64,000 nucleotides of DNA from assembly GCF_014322765.1 (NCBI RefSeq), contig NZ_JAASTZ010000001.1, positions 62,001 to 126,000 on the forward strand. Reading direction: 5' to 3'. The DNA comes from Listeria immobilis. Its GTDB lineage: Bacteria > Bacillota > Bacilli > Lactobacillales > Listeriaceae. The position numbers were made by a program, and so were the translations under genes. The notes below the pieces were generated by a model, which was given only the letters and a program-made list of their open reading frames with translations, had not been told where the DNA came from and made no database searches. Position 1 is the first letter of the stretch, and every line of letters starts with the position of its first letter. Shown piece after piece: positions 37,935 to 46,626 of the stretch.

Positions 37935-38408
37935 TTATTCTGCTTTGATATTTAAACCCATTTTTTTAATCTCGTTGTCTAAGTGTTTACTATATTTGTC
38001 TACAAACTGTAGAACCGCAGCATATTGTTCATCGGTAACGTGTTCAAAAACAACTTTGTCTCGATTACGAAAGGATTGATGTAATTCATCATGGACTTGA
38101 TTGATGGCAGATCCCTTAGATGTTAAACGAAAATAGATTTCTTTTTTATTGTCTGGTTTTTGATAACTTTCAATAAATCCTTTTTCCATTAATTTTTTGG
38201 TTAATTTACTAATAGCACTTTTGGTCATGTAGAAGGCTTCGGCGAGCTTGGTTACATTAGGATCTTCATTTTTAGCGATATATTCAATGCAGTGCACCTC
38301 GGATGGTTTATATCCTTTAAGAGCTTCTTCCATTTTCACCTTATTAATCCAAGCAAGTTTATTAAATAATTCTCGTATTTCTACCATGACTTCTTCGTCC
38401 TTACCCAT
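37935..38408 (-). CDS. MarR family repressor of the MFS efflux gene
   Basis: 157 residues with the MarR winged helix: GYKPSEVHCIEYIAKNEDPNVTKLAEAFYMTKSAISKLTKKLMEKGFI with the wing ...NKKEIYFRLTSKG. Start ATG 38408 with AGGAGG upstream. It lies directly before the MFS gene on the same strand, and the two promoters share a sequence motif, so MarR probably represses both. Confidence 0.9.
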   Translation of the reverse strand: MGKDEEVMVEIRELFNKLAWINKVKMEEALKGYKPSEVHCIEYIAKNEDPNVTKLAEAFYMTKSAISKLTKKLMEKGFIESYQKPDNKKEIYFRLTSKGSAINQVHDELHQSFRNRDKVVFEHVTDEQYAAVLQFVDKYSKHLDNEIKKMGLNIKAE

Positions 38409-38441
38409 GTCATGACCTCCTAATTAGATGTATCTAGTATT

Positions 38442-38470
38442 AGTATAGCTATTTTTTGTGTCCTTTTCAA
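38442..38470 (-). promoter_or_regulatory. Sigma-A promoter of marR
   Basis: TTGAAA (38465-38470), 17-bp spacer starting AGGACACAAAAAAT, and TATACT (38442-38447). The -35 overlaps the stop codon of the upstream lysR. Confidence 0.88.
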
Positions 38471-39345
38471 CTATTCGTATGTTCTTGCGCAAAGTGGATA
38501 AATCGTTTTGCGGCGCTGGAAATGTATCCATTAGCTGCATGAGTAAGGTAAATGGTTCGCTCCATTCCAGAAGTGGGGACTGTAAAAATTTGCAATCGTT
38601 CAAAATCTAGTATAGCCGTTTTAGGAACAATGGAAACACCCATATTTGCTTCTACTAGTCCGAGAATACTACCAATTTCTAAGCCGTCATAGCGGACTTT
38701 TAAAGCGATATTAGCTTGCTTAAGCGCATTTTCTACGACTTCTCGAGAATAAGTATGCTCTGCGAAATGAATAAATTCCTCATCAGTGATATCCTGTAAA
38801 GTTAAGTTTTTCTTCTGAGCTAATTTATTTTTATTTGATACAATCAGAACAAATTTTTCTGTGAAAAGTGGGATATATTCAAGTCCTTCTTGTCTATCTC
38901 TTACAGTACTAATTCCAATATCACTCCTGTTGGTTAAGATATCCTTCAATACTTCTTTGGCTGGGACTTCTTTCAGTCGTAAAACATTTGTTGGATAGTT
39001 TGATTGAAATTTTTTTAATAGCTCTGGCATAAACGACAATCCTAGTGTAGGAACAAAGGACACTGAAACTTCACCAAAGTCTGGATTTGCTAAGGTGTGG
39101 ATTTTTTCTTGTGCAGCCAGCCACTTAAGTTGCAATTCTTTTGCATCAGCTAAAAAGACTTTGCCGACTTTATTTAACTGGATACTTCGATTTTTTCGGT
39201 CAAATAAAGGTAAGCCAAGTTCTGCCTCTAAATTAGCAATTGAGCGACTAAGCGCAGATTGTGATAGTGCGAGTTTCTCACTAGCTTGTGTCAAGTGACC
39301 GGTTTCAGCAGTAACAATAAAGTAATGTAATTGATTAAAATCCAC
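38467..39345 (-). CDS. LysR-type regulator divergent from a DMT permease
   Basis: 292 residues: HTH MDFNQLHYFIVTAETGHLTQASEKLALSQSALSRSIANLE split over residues 1-40, followed by a CysB/LysR effector domain. It is transcribed away from the EamA gene, 116 bp apart, the usual arrangement for a LysR and its target transporter. Effector unknown. Confidence 0.9.
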   Translation of the reverse strand: MDFNQLHYFIVTAETGHLTQASEKLALSQSALSRSIANLEAELGLPLFDRKNRSIQLNKVGKVFLADAKELQLKWLAAQEKIHTLANPDFGEVSVSFVPTLGLSFMPELLKKFQSNYPTNVLRLKEVPAKEVLKDILTNRSDIGISTVRDRQEGLEYIPLFTEKFVLIVSNKNKLAQKKNLTLQDITDEEFIHFAEHTYSREVVENALKQANIALKVRYDGLEIGSILGLVEANMGVSIVPKTAILDFERLQIFTVPTSGMERTIYLTHAANGYISSAAKRFIHFAQEHTNS

Positions 39346-39397
39346 TTTTCATCCTTCTTTCTATGTGTAAAATGCATCGAAACAATCGAATGAATGA

Positions 39398-39427
39398 TTT
39401 GTTTGTTATTAATGCTCATTATATAAT
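39398..39427 (+). promoter_or_regulatory. Probable promoter of the DMT permease gene
   Basis: TTTGTT (39398-39403), 18 bp and TATAAT (39422-39427), about 35 bp before the start codon. The weak -35 fits activation by LysR. Confidence 0.5.
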
Positions 39428-39461
39428 AAAAGGTGCAAAAAAGAAATGAAGGTGTCAGCCA

Positions 39462-40427
39462 GTGAAAAAAGGCTACTTGTATATTGCAATCGCAACGATT
39501 CTATTTAGTTCGATGGAGATTGCTATTAAACTAACGAACGGAACATTTAACCCCATTCAAATTACATTTTTACGGTTTGCGCTGGGTGGGCTATTTTTAT
39601 TACCATTAGCCGTAAAAAAATTAAAAAAAGAGGCTAAACTTACAGCGAAAGATATTCGCTTTTTTTGTTGGTCAGGTTTTTTTTGTGTCGTTATTAGTAT
39701 GATTTTATTCCAATTAGCAATCGGGTATACAAAGGCATCCACGGTTGCGATTATCTTTAGTTGTAATCCAGTTTTTGTGCTTACATTTGCTGCTCTTTTT
39801 TTGAAGGAAAAACTTGCTGGGTTAACGATTATTTCTATTATTGTGAGTCTAATTGGTATTGTGGTCATTATTAATCCTTTTGAAGTGGTAGATCCAATTG
39901 GGATATTGCTAGCAGTTTTAGCAGCGATTACCTTTGCAATTTATAGTGTTTTCAGTCGTTTCGGTACAAAGAAATATCATTATAATGGCATTTTAATCAC
40001 TTGTTTTTCTTTTATTTTTGGTAGCGCAGAGCTTTTAGTCATTATGCTATTCACTCATATTCCAGTGATTGCAAATAGTTTTATGACAAACGGCTTACCG
40101 GCTTTTGCGAATGTTCCTGTTTTTAGCGGGATTGGATGGGCGTCTTTACCACTATTGTTTTATTTAGGTATTGGCGTGACAGGAATTGGTTTTTCTAGTT
40201 ATTTTCTTGCAATGGAAAATGTGGGTGTATCACTTGCTTCACTTGTCTTTTTTATTAAACCAGCGTTAGCACCGATATTCGCATGGATTATTCTTGGTGA
40301 GAGCATTAACTTCCATACCGCGATTGGTATTATCATCATTCTTATCGGTTCCTTCCTTACATTTATCGCTTCAAGAGAAATTCCGAAAATAACTCTTTTA
40401 AATGAAGAAACACTAAAACCAAGATAA
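39462..40427 (+). CDS. EamA/DMT superfamily transporter
   Basis: 321 residues with ten predicted helices in two five-helix EamA repeats: first with LRFALGGLFLLPLAV and STVAIIFSCNPVFVLTFAALFLKE, second with GVSLASLVFFIKPALAPIFAWIILGE. It starts at GTG 39462 (AAGGTG at 39449-39454). DMT permeases move amino acids, metabolites or drugs. Control is probably by the divergent LysR. Confidence 0.9.
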   Translation: MKKGYLYIAIATILFSSMEIAIKLTNGTFNPIQITFLRFALGGLFLLPLAVKKLKKEAKLTAKDIRFFCWSGFFCVVISMILFQLAIGYTKASTVAIIFSCNPVFVLTFAALFLKEKLAGLTIISIIVSLIGIVVIINPFEVVDPIGILLAVLAAITFAIYSVFSRFGTKKYHYNGILITCFSFIFGSAELLVIMLFTHIPVIANSFMTNGLPAFANVPVFSGIGWASLPLLFYLGIGVTGIGFSSYFLAMENVGVSLASLVFFIKPALAPIFAWIILGESINFHTAIGIIIILIGSFLTFIASREIPKITLLNEETLKPR

Positions 40428-40444
40428 AGCTTCTTGGTTTTTTT
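40415..40444 (+). terminator. Terminator overlapping the DMT gene end
   Basis: AAAACCAAGA (40415-40424) / TCTTGGTTTT (40432-40441), with the stop codon in the loop and more T residues after. Confidence 0.85.
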
Positions 40445-40589
40445 GCGAGAAAAATGCCAGCAGTATGACAGTTGCGTGCAATGAAAGCGCTTTTTGTTAA
40501 GAGTATGTAAATTATCATTCTTATCAATATTATTTCCATGTAAAGATTTGTTATACTTAATTTATAATATTCGGAAGGGACTGAATGGA

Positions 40590-43238
40590 TTGGAGATATA
40601 CCGCAAAAGCGCGGCAGAAATATTGGAACAACTAGAAGCAACTGAAAAAGGTTTAACAACTAGTGAGGTTACAAAAAGGCAAGAAAAATACGGTTTTAAC
40701 GAACTGAAGAATAAAAAGAAAGATCCAGTCTGGAAACTTTTTCTAGAAACCTTTAAAGATCCAATGGTGATTGTTCTGGTCATTGCAGCACTTGTTCAGT
40801 TAGTCTTAGGAGAAGTTGTTGAATCGCTCATTATCTTTTTAGTACTGATTGTCAATTCCATTATTAGTGTCGTCCAAACGAGAAAAGCAGAAAGTTCACT
40901 CGATGCTTTAAGAGAAATGTCTGCACCAGTTGCAAAAGTTATCCGTGATGGCAGTAAACAGAGTATCCACGCGCGTGAACTTGTTCCTGGCGATATCGTT
41001 CTTCTCGACGCAGGTGATTTTGTCCCAGCAGACGGGCGCTTATTTGAAAGTGGTTCGTTGAAAATTGACGAAGGTATGCTGACAGGAGAATCGGAAGCTG
41101 TTGAAAAATATATCGATACGATTTCAGAGGAAGTGGGGCTTGGCGACCGTGTGAACATGGTATTTAGTGGCTCACTTGTCGTGTATGGTCGTGGTATGTT
41201 TGTCGTAACAGGAACAGCTAGCGAAACAGAAATTGGTAAAATAGCTGGTCTTTTAGAAACAGCTGAAGCAAAGCAAACACCTTTACAAAGAAAATTAGAA
41301 TCCTTCAGTAAAAAATTAGGGCTTGGTATTCTAGCGCTCTGTATTTTGATTTTCGCTGTGGAAGCTGGACGCGTATTCCTTGGTAATGATTCAGCGGATA
41401 TGGCAACATCGATATTAAATGCCTTCATGTTTGCAGTAGCAGTGGCAGTTGCTGCTATCCCAGAAGCACTTTCTTCTATAGTGACGATTGTACTTGCCGT
41501 TGGGACGAACAAGATGGCGAAACAACATGCGATTATTAGAAAGCTCCCGGCAGTTGAAACACTTGGCTCCACCAGTGTTATTTGTACTGATAAAACCGGA
41601 ACATTAACACAAAATAAAATGACGGTGGTTGACTATTATTTACCAGATGGAACGAAAGAAAACTTCCCTGACAGTCCCGAAAAATGGTCAGAAGGAGAGC
41701 GTCGACTGATTCATATTGCTGTTCTTTGTAATGATTCGAATATTAATTCAGAAGGAAAAGAACTCGGTGATCCGACAGAAGTGGCACTAATTGCTTTTAG
41801 TAATAAAAATAACCAAGATTATAATGAAATTCGTGAAAAATTCATTCGTGAAGGGGAAATTCCGTTTGACTCTGATAGAAAACTGATGTCAACGCTCCAC
41901 ACATTCGGCGAAAATAAAGCCATGTTGACAAAAGGCGGACCTGATGTGATGTTCGCTCGCTGTAGTTATGTTTTCCTTGATGGAGAAGAAAAACCAATGA
42001 CTGATGAAATTTTAACGCAACTAAAAGAAACAAATGAAGAATTTTCGAATCAAGCGCTCCGAGTTCTTGCTTATGGTTACAAACGGATGACAGCTGATTC
42101 AACAGAGCTAAGCTTAGAAGATGAGCAAGATATTGTTCTTGTTGGCTTAACAGCAATGATTGATCCACCACGGGAAGCGGTTTATGCTTCGATTGAGGAG
42201 TCGAAAAAAGCAGGAATTCGCACTGTCATGATTACCGGAGATCACAAAACAACGGCACAAGCAATTGGTCGCGATATTGGCTTAATGGATGCCGATGATA
42301 TTGCTTTAACTGGTCAAGAGCTAGACGCGATGCCTGAAGAAGAACTGGATAAAAAACTAGAACATATCGCTGTATATGCTCGTGTTTCTCCAGAAAATAA
42401 AATTCGTATCGTCAAAGCTTGGCAGAAAAGAGGAAAAATTACTGCAATGACCGGAGATGGTGTGAACGATGCTCCCGCTCTGAAACAAGCCGATATTGGC
42501 GTGGCGATGGGGAGCGGAACGGACGTTGCTAAAGACTCGGCGGCAATGATTCTAACGGATGACAATTTTGTATCGATTGTGGACGCAGTTGGGGTTGGTC
42601 GTACTGTTTTCGACAACATTAAAAAATCGATTGCGTATCTTTTTGCAGGCAACCTGGGAGCAATTATTGCGATTTTATTTGCGCTCGTACTAGATTGGAT
42701 TAATCCATTTACAGCATTACAATTACTATTTATCAATTTAGTCAATGATTCCTTGCCAGCGATTGCCCTTGGTATGGAGAAAGCGGAACCTGATGTGATG
42801 AAACGCAAACCGAGAGATATTAATGAAGGAATCTTTGCTGGCGGAACGATGCGCGCGGTCATTAGTCGCGGAGTGTTAATTGGTGTTGCAGTTATTATTT
42901 CACAATACATCGGTATGCAAATTTCACCAGAGATGAGCGTGGCAATGGCCTTTACGACACTTATCTTAGCTCGTACGTTGCAAACATTTGCTGCTCGTTC
43001 CAATGTCCAAACTGCATTTGGCGCAGGATTTTTCAGCAACAAATATGTTATCGGTGCAGTATTACTTTGTTTCGTATTATATGGAGTTACTGTTTTACCA
43101 GGAGCCCGCGAAATCTTCTCTATCCCGGCATCATTCGGGCTACACGAATGGTCGATTGCAGCTGGACTTGCACTCGGAGCAGTCATTATGATGGAGATTA
43201 TCAAAGTGATTCAAAACAAATTTTTCAAAGAAGCATAA
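40590..43238 (+). CDS. Calcium-transporting P-type ATPase (LMCA1-like)
   Basis: 882 residues, a P2A pump closely matching the SERCA-like Listeria Ca2+ ATPase LMCA1 as I recall it. Motifs: LTGES actuator, PEAL in M4, phosphorylated Asp334 in DKTGTLT, KGGPDVM, MITGDH, TGDGVNDAPALK, and ALQLLFINLVNDSLPAIALG in M6. TTG 40590, ten bases after GGAAGGG, gives this numbering; the frame is open further upstream without support. It exports Ca2+ in exchange for H+. It is the intact paralogue of the ATPase pseudogene at 4561-7190. Confidence 0.93.
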   Translation: MEIYRKSAAEILEQLEATEKGLTTSEVTKRQEKYGFNELKNKKKDPVWKLFLETFKDPMVIVLVIAALVQLVLGEVVESLIIFLVLIVNSIISVVQTRKAESSLDALREMSAPVAKVIRDGSKQSIHARELVPGDIVLLDAGDFVPADGRLFESGSLKIDEGMLTGESEAVEKYIDTISEEVGLGDRVNMVFSGSLVVYGRGMFVVTGTASETEIGKIAGLLETAEAKQTPLQRKLESFSKKLGLGILALCILIFAVEAGRVFLGNDSADMATSILNAFMFAVAVAVAAIPEALSSIVTIVLAVGTNKMAKQHAIIRKLPAVETLGSTSVICTDKTGTLTQNKMTVVDYYLPDGTKENFPDSPEKWSEGERRLIHIAVLCNDSNINSEGKELGDPTEVALIAFSNKNNQDYNEIREKFIREGEIPFDSDRKLMSTLHTFGENKAMLTKGGPDVMFARCSYVFLDGEEKPMTDEILTQLKETNEEFSNQALRVLAYGYKRMTADSTELSLEDEQDIVLVGLTAMIDPPREAVYASIEESKKAGIRTVMITGDHKTTAQAIGRDIGLMDADDIALTGQELDAMPEEELDKKLEHIAVYARVSPENKIRIVKAWQKRGKITAMTGDGVNDAPALKQADIGVAMGSGTDVAKDSAAMILTDDNFVSIVDAVGVGRTVFDNIKKSIAYLFAGNLGAIIAILFALVLDWINPFTALQLLFINLVNDSLPAIALGMEKAEPDVMKRKPRDINEGIFAGGTMRAVISRGVLIGVAVIISQYIGMQISPEMSVAMAFTTLILARTLQTFAARSNVQTAFGAGFFSNKYVIGAVLLCFVLYGVTVLPGAREIFSIPASFGLHEWSIAAGLALGAVIMMEIIKVIQNKFFKEA

Positions 43239-43286
43239 GAAAAGCAGAAATTCCCAGCTAGAACCAAGGGGGTTTCTGCTTTTTTA
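43239..43286 (+). terminator. Terminator of the Ca2+ ATPase gene
   Basis: Stem AAGCAGAAA / TTTCTGCTT extended by CCC / GGG, followed by TTTTTT. Confidence 0.85.
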
Positions 43287-43332
43287 GTATGCTATAATGG
43301 CGTTAAAGACAAGCCGATAAAGGAGAGAAAAA

Positions 43333-44145
43333 ATGATTCAAGCTATTTCAGTAGATATGGATGGCACTTTTTTAGATGCGCATGGTGAATATGATCGTGG
43401 ACGTTTTGAAAAAATTTATGCGAATTTGTTAGAAAAAGAAATGAAGTTTATCGTGGCGAGTGGCAATCAATACTATCAACTTAAATCTTTCTTTCCAGGT
43501 AAAGATAGAGAGATTTATTATGTTGCCGAAAATGGAGCTGTGATTTTTCACAATGAAGCGTTAATAACTGTCAATCAATTTCCAAAACATTTAGTTGAAA
43601 AAATTCTCTATACATTGACTCAAGAATACCAAGATTTACAAGTGATTCTTTGCGGGGTGAAGAGTGCCTATTTACTTAAAGCAGCTAATCCTACTTTTAA
43701 AGAATTTGCCAAAAAATATTATGTTGAATTAAAAGAAGTGGAATCTTTTGTCACGCTGCCAGAGGACACTTTTATTAAATTTGCTTTAGATGTAGCAATT
43801 GACCAAACAGCGCAAATTGTCGAACAACTGAATCAGACATTTCAAGGCGATATTCGCGCAGTAGCAAGTGGACATGGTAGCATTGATATTATTATTCCAG
43901 GCGTAACAAAAGGAAGTGCAATCAAGCAGCTTTTGAAAGAATGGAACATGAGTAGTGAAAAGCTACTTGCTTTTGGAGATGCAAATAATGATTTAGAAAT
44001 GCTTGAGCTTACCCCTCTTAGCTACGCGATGAAGGAAAGTAGCAAAGAAGTGCTTGCAAGAGCTAAGTATGTGACTCCTTCAAATAAGGAAGCAGGAGTA
44101 TTAACAACGATAGAATATTATTTAAATGCAGAAAAAGAAAAGTAA
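43333..44145 (+). CDS. Cof-type HAD superfamily phosphatase
   Basis: 270 residues, HAD IIB. Motif I is DMDGTFLD (Asp8, Asp10), motif II ASGNQ, motif III Lys in KGSAIKQLL (about 196), motif IV FGDANNDLEMLE. The Cof-type cap lies between motifs II and III. Members hydrolyse sugar phosphates or flavin/pyridoxal phosphates; the substrate cannot be read from sequence. GGAGAG is seen upstream. Confidence 0.92.
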   Translation: MIQAISVDMDGTFLDAHGEYDRGRFEKIYANLLEKEMKFIVASGNQYYQLKSFFPGKDREIYYVAENGAVIFHNEALITVNQFPKHLVEKILYTLTQEYQDLQVILCGVKSAYLLKAANPTFKEFAKKYYVELKEVESFVTLPEDTFIKFALDVAIDQTAQIVEQLNQTFQGDIRAVASGHGSIDIIIPGVTKGSAIKQLLKEWNMSSEKLLAFGDANNDLEMLELTPLSYAMKESSKEVLARAKYVTPSNKEAGVLTTIEYYLNAEKEK

Positions 44146-44450
44146 GCAGCTACTTGTTTGTATTGTAAATAAAATGAACTGTGCCAAAAAGAGAAAATTT
44201 ATAGTGAAGTAACACCCTGGTTATTAGTGAATCCTTTATAATACCCAATATATAAATATAACCAAAAGCAGACCTCCATGGAAAGAATGGTTGCGTTCTT
44301 TTGGTTCTAATAATAAAAGAAAATAACTAGCGTAGTGACAAGAAAATATCATGTGTTGCTACTTATTTCTGATGGGAACTAGCCTGTAAATCAATCGCTT
44401 TATCATATAATAGCAACTGGACAAAACGGAGGCGCATCTATAGTCCTCCT
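44146..44450. other. Intergenic region with an isolated hairpin
   Basis: No gene. TATAAT at about 44237-44242 is followed by a hairpin closed by AACCAAAAG (44260-44268) and CTTTTGGTT (44298-44306) without a T-run. It could be a small transcript or debris. The right end holds the terminator of the minus-strand gene. Confidence 0.4.
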
Positions 44451-44453
44451 TTA
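44425..44453 (-). terminator. Terminator of the DUF1294 gene
   Basis: On the minus strand GGAGG (44445-44449) pairs with CCTCC (44428-44432), followed by GTTTTG. The stem is short. Confidence 0.5.
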
Positions 44454-44708
44454 ATATACCCACCAAATAACTACACCAACTGTCCAAACCATCGCTAGCG
44501 GAACAAGAATCCGGAACTTTGTTTTTTGTGTTTTATGATGAAAAAGTTGCATCGACATCCAACTGCCGAATGCTCCGCCGAGAAACGCTGTAAGAAGAAG
44601 AGCAGATTCTGGGATACGGTAGGCATGCTTGATTGCTTTTCGTTTATCAATAGCGAACATTAGAAATGAAATAACGGTTATCGCGATTAAATAAATAGTT
44701 AAAACCAT
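44451..44708 (-). CDS. DUF1294 family small membrane protein
   Basis: 85 residues from ATG 44706-44708, which has GGGGGAG just upstream; the longer open frame begins without a ribosome site. Features: an N-terminal helix with FLMFAIDKRKA, then R.PE.ALLL.AFLGGAFGSWMSMQLFHHKTQK.KF, the DUF1294 signature, and a last helix. Function unknown; several relatives are small membrane proteins of bacteria and phages. Confidence 0.85.
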   Translation of the reverse strand: MVLTIYLIAITVISFLMFAIDKRKAIKHAYRIPESALLLTAFLGGAFGSWMSMQLFHHKTQKTKFRILVPLAMVWTVGVVIWWVY

Positions 44709-44788
44709 TAGGAACTCCCCCTTTAAATTGCTAAAATAAACTTTATTGATTAGAATAAAAGCATACCACAAAAGAAAGCAGGGATAAA

Positions 44789-45166
44789 ATGGCAAAGGAA
44801 ATTATTCAAACAAATAATGCGCCAAAAGCACTCGGACCTTATTCACAAGCGGTAAAAGTAAATAATTTTATTTTTACATCTGGACAGCTTGGAATTAATC
44901 CGGAAACAGGAGAATTAGCTGAGGGAGCGGTTAAACAAGCAGAACAAGCCTTTCAAAATCTTTCCGCTGTATTAGAAGAAGCGGGATCAGGATTAGATAA
45001 AATTACCAAGGCCACGGTTTTTTTCAAAGATTTAAACCAATTTACAGCAGTTAATGAAGTATATGCGACATTCTTTTCCAATGATTTCCCAGCTAGAAGT
45101 GCTTTCCAAGTAGCGAAATTACCCCTCGATGCTGAAATTGAAATCGAAGTTATCGCAGAAGCATAA
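44789..45166 (+). CDS. RidA family enamine/imine deaminase
   Basis: 125 residues, the full length of a YjgF/YER057c/UK114 subunit. Signatures: A.GPYSQAVKVNNFIFTSGQ, the catalytic Arg in FPARSAFQVAKLPLDAEIEIEVIA. The trimer clears 2-aminoacrylate and similar reactive imines. AGCAGGGA precedes the ATG. Confidence 0.93.
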   Translation: MAKEIIQTNNAPKALGPYSQAVKVNNFIFTSGQLGINPETGELAEGAVKQAEQAFQNLSAVLEEAGSGLDKITKATVFFKDLNQFTAVNEVYATFFSNDFPARSAFQVAKLPLDAEIEIEVIAEA

Positions 45167-45181
45167 ATATTCAGAAAAAAT

Positions 45182-45211
45182 TTGACAATCAATTAGACGA
45201 AACGATATAAT
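45182..45211 (+). promoter_or_regulatory. Sigma-A promoter of the S-box transcript
   Basis: TTGACA (45182-45187), 18 bp, TATAAT (45206-45211), about 20 bp before the riboswitch begins. Confidence 0.9.
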
Positions 45212-45229
45212 AATAATCAATTACATAGC

Positions 45230-45388
45230 AACTTATCAAGAAAGGTGGAGGGTTCTGGCCCAATGAAACCTTGGCAACCGGAGTTTTCACGGTGCCAAAT
45301 CCAGCAGGTAATACTGACAGATAAGGCATGCGAATCAGGTGAATTTCTCTTTCCCTCAAAAGCTGTCTTTTAAGGGGAAGTTTTTTTG
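45230..45388 (+). promoter_or_regulatory. SAM-I (S-box) riboswitch with terminator
   Basis: P1 is CTTATC (45232-45237) / GATAAG (45320-45325). The conserved core is present: AAGA, GGTGGAGGG, the AATGAAACC segment, TTGGCAACC and GTGCCAAATCC. The expression platform is a terminator with CTTTCCCT and AGGGGAAG arms (about 45348-45379) followed by seven T residues. High SAM should favour termination, switching off the downstream methionine gene. Confidence 0.95.
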
Positions 45389-45421
45389 TACATAAAAATA
45401 ACTAGAATTGAGGCGAAGAAA

Positions 45422-46525
45422 ATGAAGCAAGTAGCACCATTTTATGCAGATCACGTTGGGAGTATTTTACGAACAAAGGCGATTAAAGAAGCGAGAAAGA
45501 AATTTGAAGTGGGTGAAATTTCAACCGAAGAACTTCGTACAGTTGAAAACACAGAAATAAAATATATTGTGGAGAAGCAGAAAGATGTTGGCTTAAAAGC
45601 AATTACAGATGGCGAATTCCGCCGGGCGTGGTGGCATTTTGACTTCTTAGAGAATTTAGATGGTGTAGAAGGGTACGATGCGGAAGGTGGTATTCAGTTT
45701 AGCCAGGTGCAAACTAAATCACATTCAGTAAAAATTACAGGTCCAATCGACTTTACAACCCATCCTTTTATAGCTGATTTTCAGTTTTTAAAAGAGCAAG
45801 TTGGCGAAAACCATGTAGCTAAGCAAACGATTCCAAGTCCAGCGATGCTCCATTACCGCGGAGATATTGAATATCAGCCATATTTAGACGATGCTACAAA
45901 ATTTGCTAGCGATTTAGCAGTAGCATATCAAAAAGCGATACAAGCCTTTTATGATGCGGGTTGCAGGTATTTACAACTAGACGATACTTCATGGAGTTAT
46001 TTATGCTCTGATGAACAGCGAGAAGTGGTTCGGAAGCGAGGTTTTGACCCAGATACATTACAGGAAACATATAAAACCTTAATAAATGAAGCTGTGAAAT
46101 ATAAGCCAGCTGATATGGTCATTACGATGCATATTTGCCGTGGAAATTTCCGTTCGACTTGGATTGCTTCGGGCGGCTATGGACCTGTAGCTGAAACTTT
46201 ATTTAGCCAGTTACATATAGACGGTTTCTTTTTAGAGTATGATAATGAACGTTCTGGGGATTTTGCTCCTTTACAATATGTTAACCGACCGGATCTTAAA
46301 ATTGTTCTCGGTTTAGTTACCTCTAAAACAGGTGAGTTAGAGGAGGCGGCAACAATTAAGGCGCGTATTGAAGAAGCTAGTAAAATAGTTCCGCTCACCC
46401 AATTACGACTTAGCCCACAGTGCGGGTTTGCTTCCACCGAAGAAGGCAATATTTTAACAGAAGAAGAGCAATGGAATAAATTACGTTATATAGTTAAATT
46501 AGCAAACGAGGTATGGGGAGATTAA
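45422..46525 (+). CDS. MetE-like methyltransferase (YxjG/YxjH type)
   Basis: 367 residues, corresponding to the C-terminal catalytic barrel of cobalamin-independent methionine synthase. DHVGSILRT at the start, DGEFRRAWWHFDF, the acid-rich YLQLDDTSWSYLC, the zinc-ligand region TMHICRGNFRS (His-x-Cys) and LSPQCGFAS with the last Cys ligand are visible. The N-terminal folate domain of MetE is lacking. It probably makes methionine from homocysteine with an unknown methyl donor. S-box control agrees. Start ATG 45422 after GAGGCG. Confidence 0.9.
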   Translation: MKQVAPFYADHVGSILRTKAIKEARKKFEVGEISTEELRTVENTEIKYIVEKQKDVGLKAITDGEFRRAWWHFDFLENLDGVEGYDAEGGIQFSQVQTKSHSVKITGPIDFTTHPFIADFQFLKEQVGENHVAKQTIPSPAMLHYRGDIEYQPYLDDATKFASDLAVAYQKAIQAFYDAGCRYLQLDDTSWSYLCSDEQREVVRKRGFDPDTLQETYKTLINEAVKYKPADMVITMHICRGNFRSTWIASGGYGPVAETLFSQLHIDGFFLEYDNERSGDFAPLQYVNRPDLKIVLGLVTSKTGELEEAATIKARIEEASKIVPLTQLRLSPQCGFASTEEGNILTEEEQWNKLRYIVKLANEVWGD

Positions 46526-46531
46526 ATAAGC

Positions 46532-46569
46532 AAAAGAACTAGTTGGAAATTTTCAGCTAGTTCTTTTTT
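46532..46569 (+). terminator. Terminator of the MetE-like gene
   Basis: AAAAGAACTAG / CTAGTTCTTTT with an inner GAAA / TTTC, followed by TTT. Confidence 0.88.
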
Positions 46570-46626
46570 ATCTTTACAAATGGTATGGATAGCGCTAGAA
46601 TAAGTGTTCTAGAGGAGGTATTTCCT

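Noticed and set aside
40511-40536. Fur-box-like sequence (ATTATCATTCTTATCAAT) upstream of the Ca2+ ATPase
   Set aside because: It fits the Fur consensus only with an extra base between the half-sites, and Ca2+ pumps are not expected under Fur.
40796-41572. 258-codon minus-strand frame inside the same ATPase gene
   Set aside because: Antisense shadow of a conserved gene.
42314-43204. 296-codon minus-strand frame inside the Ca2+ ATPase gene
   Set aside because: Ser/Ile-rich antisense reading of a conserved ATPase; no start signal or homology.
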